Shown here in pieces: positions 1-7,454 of a DNA stretch of 26,646 nt (its first letter is position 1; each line of letters starts with the position of its first letter). The notes under the pieces are model-generated. The model was not told where the DNA came from and ran no database searches. It saw only the letters and a program-made list of their open reading frames with translations. The position numbers and the translations under genes are program-made. Source of the DNA: CAYSCS01 sp964429695 (GTDB lineage: Bacteria; Acidobacteriota; Aminicenantia; Aminicenantales; Aminicenantaceae); the NCBI GenBank assembly GCA_964429695.1, contig CAYSCS010000053.1, forward strand, positions 1 to 26,646. Direction: 5' to 3'.

Positions 1-1
1 C

Positions 2-134
2 TCCTTGCCTCTAGTGAGAAAAAGAGAGAGGTGTTTTTCGCCTCTTCTACATTTACAATTAGGCTTGCCGCAAACTCGTCCTCTTCCTCCTGACAAATTC
101 TTTGGAGCTGAGATAAGGTTTCAGCCGGGAGCAA
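2..134 (-). CDS. Possible 5' part of an unidentified ORF running off the left edge
   Basis: On the minus strand an open frame runs from a TTG at 132-134 to the edge, preceded by AAGGA about seven bases upstream. It would encode about 44 acidic residues, beginning LPAETLSQLQ. A short competing frame begins with ATG at 155-157 and stops at 59-61. The two could be parts of one frameshifted gene, or neither may be real. I do not recognise the product. Low confidence: the start is weak and the piece is short. Confidence 0.2.
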   Translation of the reverse strand, partial: MLPAETLSQLQRICQEEEDEFAASLIVNVEEAKNTSLFFSLEAR

Positions 135-457
135 GCTTCACGTTCCTTCTTTGTCATTTGTGATCTATACAGGATTTCCTCTCCATTCTGTTATATATTA
201 TATTTAGCAGATTAAAGGGAATGTAACTCTTTTCTGAGAATGCGAATTTGCTCAGGGCTTATCTGGCCGAGAAGAGTATTTTTTATTAGAGAAACTTTAA
301 TTTGTTAAAAATTAAAGTTTCAGAATCGCTGAAGAGGGGAACTATGCTCTTTTAAAATTTAAAGCTAAACGAGAAACATTTTCCTCTTCTCAGCTCATTC
401 AGGGGGGAAATTTTTTCAGTTGGATTATTCCTTATCAAAAAACTTAAATATTTATGC
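135..457. other. Intergenic stretch downstream of the AOR gene
   Basis: No supported coding sequence is visible here apart from the doubtful ORF at the left edge. The stretch is AT-rich and holds one strong inverted repeat, described separately at 291-321. It lies after the last gene of the minus-strand catabolic cluster, so it is where that transcript should end. Confidence 0.5.
291..321. repeat. Perfect 13-bp inverted repeat
   Basis: GAAACTTTAATTT (291-303) and its exact reverse complement (309-321) are separated by five bases. It lies about 137 bases downstream of the stop of the AOR gene. An RNA from the minus strand would fold into a 13-bp AT-rich hairpin, but no continuous T-run follows, so it is not a classical intrinsic terminator. 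It could protect the 3' end, act as an operator, or be the end of a lost mobile element. Confidence 0.6.
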
Positions 458-2194
458 TTAAAACTGGAAACCTCTTAATTGGTAATATTCCTTTATCATT
501 CGCTGAAACTCGTTTCTATCCAAAATAATTTTGTGTTTCCCTAGAGGTTTTTTGAAGAAATAATCGGGGAGAAAATCATCTTCTGGTTTCATCCCTTCCC
601 TCAAGTTGAACTCGCGTATATTCAGGGCAATTTGAGCCGAAATTTCCCTTAACTCTTTCTCACCATAATCTAGCCCCATGGTTCCCTTTATTATTGTTCC
701 TAGCTCTTTCCAGAAATAAATGTCCCTAAAGAATCTGCAGAGAACCAAGGTATCATAGATAGCGAGTCTGTCTTCGTATTCGAGGAGCATCGCAGCCTTT
801 CCCTCAACCTGTTCGGGAGGAATTAAACCTGTAAGTTCAGGTTTATAAAAAGTTGTCCTCAGATGACATGCTCCCCTATCAGAGACGGCAAAGCCAAGCC
901 CCATCCCCTTCAGGTAACGGGGCTCAAAGGCAGGGAGCTCAAGCCCCTTGACTTGAATTGCTATTTCTTCAAGCCCCAGTTCTTTTGCAGCGAAGCGAAC
1001 ACCTTCTGCAAACAAATCCCCGATTCCTTCCCTGTAAGCTATCATCTTGATAAGTTCTGCAATTCTGTCCACATCTCCATAATCCACCTTGAAATTAATC
1101 TTATTCCTCTTCGAAGCCTCAATGGCAAAACCTGTGACGTTGCCTGTCGTGATAGTATCAACCCCTAACCTATCGCAGAGATCATTAAGATATGCAATCT
1201 CCTTTATATCACCTATCAAATTCAATCCACCAAAAGCACCGATGGTTTCGTATTCAGGGCCATCGAGCTTCAATCCTCTATGCCTCCCCTTCTTTACAGT
1301 CGTCATCCTCGTACAGGAAACGAAGCAGAAGGTGCATGACCTAGGTTTTACCTCACATTCAGAATTTAAAGCCCCCCCATTAATCTTATCCACAAAGGGG
1401 ACGGTCCCTTCCTGCCAATATTTTGAAGGAAAAGCTTCGACAAAAGTGGTTATATCAACCATCATCGAAGTTCCAAATTTTTTATATCTTTCAAATACGG
1501 GATGCTTTATCCCAATTTCAAATTGTTCTTTCCAGAATGATTTTAGAAGCTCGCTCGAATCTGGCTCTTTATTTTGATTCCCGATAAAAACAAGAGCCTT
1601 TATTTTCTTACTTCCCATCACCGCACCCAAACCTGTTCTCCCGAGAGACCTTCCCTTATCGTTATTTATATAGGCAAATTTTACAAGATTCTCGCCCGCT
1701 GGTCCGATGGTCAAAATTGCTACATTCTGCCCTGGGTAGAGCCTTCTCAGTTCTTCTTCAGTCTGAAGGCTATCTTTACCCACCAAAAAAGAAGCTTCCT
1801 TAAAAGAGACGGATTTATTCCTTATTTCAAGATATGTCCAATTTTCTGCTTTACCGTTTATGACTATGGCATCATAACCAGTCTTAGCAATAGGGAGAAA
1901 AGCCTTGCCTCCAGAATAAGATTCAGAAAAGATACCAGTTAGCGGAGATTTAGAGAAGGCTGCATAGCGATTCGCTCCCCAGATAGGAAACCCATTTGCA
2001 GGACCAACAGCAAAAATTAAATTGTTTTGAGGGGCAAGGGGATCAACTCCTGCTGGATTTTTCTTCAACAGAAGATAAGAAGCGAGGCCCTTCCCTCCTA
2101 TGTTCTTTTCGTAGATTGAATCATCGAGGTTTTCTTCCTTGAAGGCCCTTACATTTAAATCAATGAGTAAAATTTTCCCGAATACTCCCTTCAT
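458..2194 (-). CDS. Aldehyde:ferredoxin oxidoreductase family protein (tungstopterin)
   Basis: The 578-residue product matches the length and layout of the AOR/FOR family: an N-terminal domain opening MKGVFGKILLIDL, glycine-rich pterin-binding stretches (NIGGKGLASYLL near residue 32; GRSLGRTGLGAVMGSKKIKA near 181-200), then the Fe-S region. The 4Fe-4S ligands are visible as C287-x2-C290-x3-C294 plus C486, the spacing known from Pyrococcus AOR. GPEYETIGAFG (312-322) and DRGACH (439-444) are further family signatures. Members oxidise aldehydes to acids with ferredoxin as acceptor, or run in reverse, in the cytoplasm of anaerobes. The start has AGGAGGGG just upstream. It is the last gene of a minus-strand cluster, 43 bases after the permease, which suggests its aldehyde comes from the upstream aminotransferase. 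The exact substrate is not readable. Confidence 0.93.
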   Translation of the reverse strand: MKGVFGKILLIDLNVRAFKEENLDDSIYEKNIGGKGLASYLLLKKNPAGVDPLAPQNNLIFAVGPANGFPIWGANRYAAFSKSPLTGIFSESYSGGKAFLPIAKTGYDAIVINGKAENWTYLEIRNKSVSFKEASFLVGKDSLQTEEELRRLYPGQNVAILTIGPAGENLVKFAYINNDKGRSLGRTGLGAVMGSKKIKALVFIGNQNKEPDSSELLKSFWKEQFEIGIKHPVFERYKKFGTSMMVDITTFVEAFPSKYWQEGTVPFVDKINGGALNSECEVKPRSCTFCFVSCTRMTTVKKGRHRGLKLDGPEYETIGAFGGLNLIGDIKEIAYLNDLCDRLGVDTITTGNVTGFAIEASKRNKINFKVDYGDVDRIAELIKMIAYREGIGDLFAEGVRFAAKELGLEEIAIQVKGLELPAFEPRYLKGMGLGFAVSDRGACHLRTTFYKPELTGLIPPEQVEGKAAMLLEYEDRLAIYDTLVLCRFFRDIYFWKELGTIIKGTMGLDYGEKELREISAQIALNIREFNLREGMKPEDDFLPDYFFKKPLGKHKIILDRNEFQRMIKEYYQLRGFQF

Positions 2195-2237
2195 TCTCCC
2201 CTCCTATACTGATTAAGCCTCATATCGTTGCTTAGAT

Positions 2238-3689
2238 TCATTTATATTCTCCAAGAATCAGATAGGCTCTCTCTTCTTCATTAATATCTTTCTTTGTCTT
2301 TCGCCATTTATAACCTATATAACCGGTCAACATCCAAGCCGTCAAGATAAAATATTCAAGAGGCCATTTTAACTGAGCAGATGAACCAGGAAAAACCATC
2401 AAAACAATGATCAAAGCTGAAATTCCGGTTCCAAAATAGAGAATACTCTTATGTTTAACCCGATAAGGACGCTTAAGGTCAGGAGAAATTTTCCTCAGCC
2501 TTATACATGATAAACAGGTTATAAACCATCCGCAAATGAAGGCAAATGAGGCCACATTAACAATCGGAAGCAGGCTTGACCTTCCTATAAACGGCCCTGC
2601 AAGAGCAATTGCACCTACAAAAAAGATAGCGTTTTTTGGAGTCTGATACTTCTCATTCACCTCACTAAACCACGCTGGTAGAAGTCCACCACGACCTGCA
2701 GCAAAAACCACTCGAGTTGCAGCGATGAAAAATCCATTAAATGAAGTAATAAGTCCAAAAAAAGCTGCCAAAAGCACCAATCTCGCAGCCCACCTGTAAC
2801 CAAAAGCCACTTCAAAGACATTTGCGGTGGGCATTTCATACTTGATGCTTTCCTGCCAGGGTAAACATATAGAAAGGTCAAGTATCACAAGAGCATAGAA
2901 AATAGCACCAACCAAAATAGAAATAATTACCGCTTTTCCCAAATTTTTGGGATTCAACTTTAAACCTGCTTCCTCTGCACCCTGAGGTATGGTGTCGAAA
3001 CCAGAATAAAAAAAAGGGACAATTCCAAGTATGGCGACAATTGAACTAACTACTGCTATTCCCGAACCATCTCCGGCAAAAAGGGGAACCATATTAGAAA
3101 AATCCCCTCTGATTAAAGCAACGCACGAGAAAAGAGCAGCAAAGATAAAAATGATGGAGGTAGAAATCGTCTGAAAACGGGCGGAATTCTTTACACCAAA
3201 ATAATTTATAATAATTATTATTAATCCTAAAATTACTCCTGAAATTAGAGAAGCAAGGCTTACGGGATAGTTTCCTACTGTATAAAGGGAGTTTGATTTA
3301 AACTCAGGAATTATGTATTCGATGAGCCACCCCAGAGCCACGGCTTCGAAAGGACAGAGAGCAATGTAAGCAAAAGAAAGAAACCATCCTGTAAGAAAAG
3401 AAAGTCCTGATCCGAAAGCCTTGAAGGCAAAAGCCACCTCTCCTCCTGCTACGGGAATAGCGGGAGTCAACTCTGCATAGCAAAGCCCGACCATCATCAG
3501 CAATATCCCACCTAAAACAAAGCCGAGAATAGCGCCGAGTGGCCCACCTCGAACAAGCCAGTCTCCTGCTACAACCACCCATCCTACGCCAATAATTGAC
3601 CCAAGCCCTAGCCCAACATAATTCTTAAAAGACATGGCCTTGGCTAAAACCTTACGTTCGTGGTTTAGGTAAGTCCACTTCTTCCTCAT
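2238..3689 (-). CDS. APC-family amino acid permease
   Basis: This 483-residue protein is very hydrophobic, with about twelve predicted membrane helices. Helix 1 carries the APC-superfamily signature GLGLGSIIGVGW (residues about 26-37), the broken helix that binds the amino-acid carboxylate and amino groups in LeuT-fold carriers. A short charged N-terminus and a charged C-terminus flank the membrane core. AGAGGAAG lies just before the ATG. It sits between the aminotransferase (about 100 bases upstream in the transcript) and the AOR gene, so it probably imports the amino acid or amine that those enzymes use. Family membership is clear. The transported substrate is not known from sequence. Confidence 0.92.
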   Translation of the reverse strand: MRKKWTYLNHERKVLAKAMSFKNYVGLGLGSIIGVGWVVVAGDWLVRGGPLGAILGFVLGGILLMMVGLCYAELTPAIPVAGGEVAFAFKAFGSGLSFLTGWFLSFAYIALCPFEAVALGWLIEYIIPEFKSNSLYTVGNYPVSLASLISGVILGLIIIIINYFGVKNSARFQTISTSIIFIFAALFSCVALIRGDFSNMVPLFAGDGSGIAVVSSIVAILGIVPFFYSGFDTIPQGAEEAGLKLNPKNLGKAVIISILVGAIFYALVILDLSICLPWQESIKYEMPTANVFEVAFGYRWAARLVLLAAFFGLITSFNGFFIAATRVVFAAGRGGLLPAWFSEVNEKYQTPKNAIFFVGAIALAGPFIGRSSLLPIVNVASFAFICGWFITCLSCIRLRKISPDLKRPYRVKHKSILYFGTGISALIIVLMVFPGSSAQLKWPLEYFILTAWMLTGYIGYKWRKTKKDINEEERAYLILGEYK

Positions 3690-3791
3690 TTTCTTCCTCT
3701 TTCTTTTGAGAGAGCCTTTTCTTCTCCGAAAGTTAAAAACCTTCCTCTTTTTTAGTTAAAAATATTTTATTCAAACTTTCCTAAAAAACAA

Positions 3792-5096
3792 TCAACTCTG
3801 GCTCACTTCTCTCAGGGATTTCTCAAAAATACTTAATCCTTCCTCAAGCTGTGATTCATTTATGATCAAGGGAGGTATCCATCGGATTACATTATCATCT
3901 GTTCCGCAGGTGAGGAGAAGAAGCCCATTCTTAATGCATGCTCTTTGGACTGCTTTTGCTTTTTCTTTACTTGGTGTGTGACCATCTTCTCCTACGAATT
4001 CTACCCCTGCCATTAATCCTAACCCGCGCACGTCGCCTATAATTGAGAACTCCTTTTTTATTTTTTCAAGGCCTCCAAGAAGAAGCTTCCCTAGATGGTC
4101 TGCTCTTTCCGCAAGTCTCTCCTCAAGATAAACCTGGATACTTGCCTCTGCTGCTGCACATGAAATAAGGTTGCCTCCATATGTGCCTCCATGCGAGCCA
4201 GGGTCTGCGTTCTTGAAATAATCCTTTCTTGTGGCTATGGCACTGAGAGGCATCCCTGAGGCAAGACCTTTTGCCATCACCAGAATATCAGGGACGATAT
4301 CAAAATGTTCAAAGGCAAACATTCGTCCTGTTCGAGCAAACCCTGTCTGAATTTCATCCACTACGAGAAGGATACCGAGCTTGTTGCATATTTCTCTCAA
4401 CCCTTTCAAGAACCTTTTCGGCGGCACAATGTAGCCTCCTTCTCCGACTACTGGCTCAACTATGATTGCCGCTGTCTCTTCTGGGGCAGTTTGACTTTTA
4501 AAAAGAAAATCAATTTTTTCAAGTTCCCAGGTACAATCTTTATCAAACCCAAATTTATCAGGATTTGCCTCTGCTTTCGGACATCGATAACAATAGGCAT
4601 ATGGAGCAACAAAAACCCCAGCCATAAGGGGTTGATAGCTTTTTCTGAAAACAATTTTTGAGGCTGTTAAAGACATTGTGCCTATTGTCCGACCATGAAA
4701 ACCTCTCTCAAAGACGATGAAATTTGTCCTCCCTGTTGCTTGTCGAGCCAATTTAATCGCTCCTTCTATTGCCTCTGCTCCGCTATTAGAGAAATAATAC
4801 ATGTCGAGTTCAGGAGGGATTATTTTATCCAGGGCGTGGATAAGTCTAACTAGAGGCTCATTATAGGCTAGGTTTTGCTGACAATGAATCATAAGGCCAG
4901 CTTGTTTTCTAATTGCTTCAACTACACGCGGGTGACTATGACCAGTGTTTGTTACACCTATTCCGCAAGTAAAATCAAGATAACGACGGCCTTCAATATC
5001 CCATACATAGGCGCCTTCGCCTCTAACTATCACTGTATCTAAGAGGCGAGGAACTGCATGAGTTAAACGTAGCTTGAATTCTTCAGAACCATTCAT
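3792..5096 (-). CDS. Class III (omega-amino acid type) PLP aminotransferase
   Basis: The product is a fold-type I aminotransferase of subgroup III (GabT/ArgD/ornithine aminotransferase group). Numbered from the chosen start, visible motifs are SNSGAEAIEGAIKLAR (about 103-118), EPVVGEGGY (about 214-222), VVDEIQTGFARTG (246-258, with Asp247 contacting the PLP ring nitrogen), and AKGLASGMPL with Lys276 as the PLP Schiff-base lysine. I chose ATG 5096 (434 residues) over an upstream in-frame ATG at 5132, because AAAGGAGG lies nine bases before it and the upstream ATG overlaps the preceding gene's end. Family members move an amino group from GABA, beta-alanine, ornithine derivatives or similar to 2-oxoglutarate or pyruvate, giving aldehydes. 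With an AOR in the same cluster, an omega-amine to aldehyde route is plausible. The substrate is unproven. Confidence 0.92.
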   Translation of the reverse strand: MNGSEEFKLRLTHAVPRLLDTVIVRGEGAYVWDIEGRRYLDFTCGIGVTNTGHSHPRVVEAIRKQAGLMIHCQQNLAYNEPLVRLIHALDKIIPPELDMYYFSNSGAEAIEGAIKLARQATGRTNFIVFERGFHGRTIGTMSLTASKIVFRKSYQPLMAGVFVAPYAYCYRCPKAEANPDKFGFDKDCTWELEKIDFLFKSQTAPEETAAIIVEPVVGEGGYIVPPKRFLKGLREICNKLGILLVVDEIQTGFARTGRMFAFEHFDIVPDILVMAKGLASGMPLSAIATRKDYFKNADPGSHGGTYGGNLISCAAAEASIQVYLEERLAERADHLGKLLLGGLEKIKKEFSIIGDVRGLGLMAGVEFVGEDGHTPSKEKAKAVQRACIKNGLLLLTCGTDDNVIRWIPPLIINESQLEEGLSIFEKSLREVSQS

Positions 5097-5132
5097 TTTT
5101 TTATTCCTCCTTTTTAATCTGGATGAAATCAA

Positions 5133-6941
5133 TCATTTTTCGCTTGATATCCTAAGCTTAGTCTCTTCAGATTTATAAACTACCTTCCCCTCAAGGAGAG
5201 TCATCTGACACTTCAACTCTTTAATTTCATCAACGGGAATTGAATAAAGGTCTTTATCCCAGATAGCAATATCAGCATATTTGCCAACCTCAAGAGATCC
5301 AATCTTATCTTCTAGGAAGAGCTGGTGTGCACTCCAGATGGTATAAGCACGAAGAGCATTGTGGACATCGATAGATTCTTCTTTTCCAAAAGGATTCTTC
5401 CCATAAATCCCTAAAAGTGTTTCTCTTGCAATTTGAGCCCAAATTCCATATCTTGCAGGAAAGGGGACAACAAAGAAATCAGAGGTCGCTGCCCATTTTA
5501 TTCCCTTCTTAAGGAAAGTATTATAGGGCTTCATTCTCAAGCATCTCTCAGGTCCAAAATTACCTGCATAGGTATCCCCTATCCACCACATATGCACTGC
5601 CTCTGCTTCAGGATAAGCTGCATCATAATTTCTTTGCATTTCTGCCATCATTTCTAAAGCCTTGTCCGTGGGGATATTACAATGGATTATACTGTGGCGT
5701 AATCCATACTGAGGCTTTTCTTTAAGAGAAAGCGCATAGCAGTTGAGAACCCAATCTATCGCCCTATCACCTATGGCATGGATTCCAAGATGAAGCCCAA
5801 CATCATGGTACATCTTAACCATCTTACAGAATGTCTCAGGTTCGATTACAGGATATCCGTAATTACCTTTATCAATTTCTGTGTAATTTTTGTTCCATTC
5901 TTCATATAACCAACCAGTCCGAGCCCCACCACTTCCATCGAGATACAGCTTTACTCCTCCTGAGATGAGCCTGTCATCTCCGGTAGATACATAGGGCTTG
6001 GAAAATGGCTCTATGTGTTTAATGACCCTTTCCGCATCTTCAACTGTTCTCCCCCCAATCCAAAGAGCAAAAATTCTAACATTTAATTTCCCTTGAGCAA
6101 GAACATTTTGATAGGCATTCCAAGTTTTAAAATCTATGCCCGGGTCTTTAGCTGCAGTCATTCCTTCGCTATTAAAACCTCTCACAAGTTCTATGATTCC
6201 CTTTTGAGTCTGTTCATCTGTTATTTCTGGAATGAACTTCATCACTAGATTCATCGCCGATTCCTTGAGAACTCCAGTTGGTGTTCCATCAGGATATCTA
6301 TCGATGGTCCCTCCAGGAGGGTCGGGTGTATTCTTAGTGATATTAGCCATTTTCAGGGCATAGGTATTTGCAGTCCCATAATGACCCATGGTGTGCATCA
6401 ACCACACCGGGTTCTTCTCTGAGACTGGGTCAAGGTCAGATGCATATATGTATCTCAATTCTTCAAGTTTCCCTTCATCCCAACCTCTCCCGTAGACCCA
6501 CTCTCCAGGGTTTAGTGTTTCAACTTTTGCTTTTACCTTTAAGACAATATCTTCTATCTTCCTCACTTGGGGGTAACTAAGGTCTAAGATATAAAGCAAC
6601 CCTATTCCACCTATGGCAAAGTGACAGTGGGCGTCAATTAGTCCTGGCGTCGCGGTCATTCCTTCGAGGTCAATAATTTGAGTATATCTTCCGACCATTT
6701 TTTTTATGAGCTTATTTGAACCAACTGCCACAATCTTACCATCTTTAATGGCCACTGCTTCTGCAATAGAATCATTGGGGTCCATTGTAATTATCTTTCC
6801 GTTTACCAATACTAGATCAGGTAAGAGAGCCTTTTCGAACTCTAGGTTCTGTTTTTTGCATTGAGAAAGAAAAATTATTAGCACTATCCCTGTTAGAAAA
6901 AGAAATTTTTTCATCAAAAAATAATGATTTCTTCTTCTCAT
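5133..6941 (-). CDS. Exported YtcJ-type amidohydrolase, probable lipoprotein
   Basis: The chosen start (ATG 6941, 602 residues) is preceded by AAAGGAGGAGG; a longer in-frame start at 7001 lacks this. A hydrophobic segment (about 12-26) ends in LSQC with Cys28, a near-lipobox whose Gln at -1 is unusual, so lipid attachment is likely but not certain. The mature part is an amidohydrolase of the YtcJ/Amidohydro_3 group: a beta-sandwich start (LVLVNGKIITMD), the metal-binding DAHCHF (His105, His107), later LGIHAIGDRAID and LRHSIIHC, and a late ATSDFF with the catalytic-type Asp. Family enzymes hydrolyse amides and related C-N bonds; most substrates are unknown. It heads the minus-strand cluster, ending 36 bases before the aminotransferase ATG, and could release the amine that the downstream genes use. 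Confidence 0.9.
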   Translation of the reverse strand: MRRRNHYFLMKKFLFLTGIVLIIFLSQCKKQNLEFEKALLPDLVLVNGKIITMDPNDSIAEAVAIKDGKIVAVGSNKLIKKMVGRYTQIIDLEGMTATPGLIDAHCHFAIGGIGLLYILDLSYPQVRKIEDIVLKVKAKVETLNPGEWVYGRGWDEGKLEELRYIYASDLDPVSEKNPVWLMHTMGHYGTANTYALKMANITKNTPDPPGGTIDRYPDGTPTGVLKESAMNLVMKFIPEITDEQTQKGIIELVRGFNSEGMTAAKDPGIDFKTWNAYQNVLAQGKLNVRIFALWIGGRTVEDAERVIKHIEPFSKPYVSTGDDRLISGGVKLYLDGSGGARTGWLYEEWNKNYTEIDKGNYGYPVIEPETFCKMVKMYHDVGLHLGIHAIGDRAIDWVLNCYALSLKEKPQYGLRHSIIHCNIPTDKALEMMAEMQRNYDAAYPEAEAVHMWWIGDTYAGNFGPERCLRMKPYNTFLKKGIKWAATSDFFVVPFPARYGIWAQIARETLLGIYGKNPFGKEESIDVHNALRAYTIWSAHQLFLEDKIGSLEVGKYADIAIWDKDLYSIPVDEIKELKCQMTLLEGKVVYKSEETKLRISSEK

Positions 6942-7454
6942 ACTTACCTCCTCCTTTGAGCCTAAATAAATTAAAATTTTATTGTAGCTCGCTTTCTTCA
7001 TGAGAAACGAAGGTAAAAATTGAATTTAAAAACTTTGATCCTCCTCTCAATCTGAAAGCCAAGTTAAAAATTACTTCTCAATAGAATTCATAATATAACT
7101 CAACCTGGGAGAAAAATCACTGAAGTACTTCATTGTCACCCACAGTAATTTTCATTAACTTTCAATTCTTCTCTGAATATAAGAAACAATATGCCTCAAC
7201 TCTATCCTTACAGAAATTTAATGGATTAGAAAGGTAAATCAGCCTTTCTCTCAATCTTGAAGAAACATAATTTAGATAGAAGATTTTTGAAGGGTTTTTG
7301 TTTCCCATCGCTTAGTCAAGGAACTTAAGTTATGCATGCGATTTTAAATTTAACAAGAAATACTTTCCTCCTTCTCCTTACAATCTTCCCTGATATCTTG
7401 CTTCCATATTTAATCTCCTTTAGCAAAAAATAAACCTCTAAAAGGTTTATTCTT
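6942..7454. other. Intergenic stretch between amidohydrolase and TonB receptor
   Basis: No convincing gene is present. The receptor's terminator lies at its right end (7425-7451). The rest is AT-rich and must hold the promoter of the amidohydrolase cluster on the minus strand, but I could not fix a convincing -35/-10 pair. Confidence 0.5.
7425..7451 (-). terminator. Rho-independent terminator of the first TonB receptor gene
   Basis: Read on the minus strand just after the stop codon, AATAAACC and GGTTTATT form an 8-bp stem with a seven-base loop, running into an uninterrupted T-tract (7425-7430). Position, stem and T-run fit an intrinsic terminator, although the stem is AT-rich. Confidence 0.6.

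Noticed and set aside
1..50. Hairpin in GAGAGGTG...CGCCTCTTC as a terminator
   Set aside because: The minus-strand fold has a C-A mismatch and a bulge, and a possible coding frame crosses it, so I could not support a terminator.
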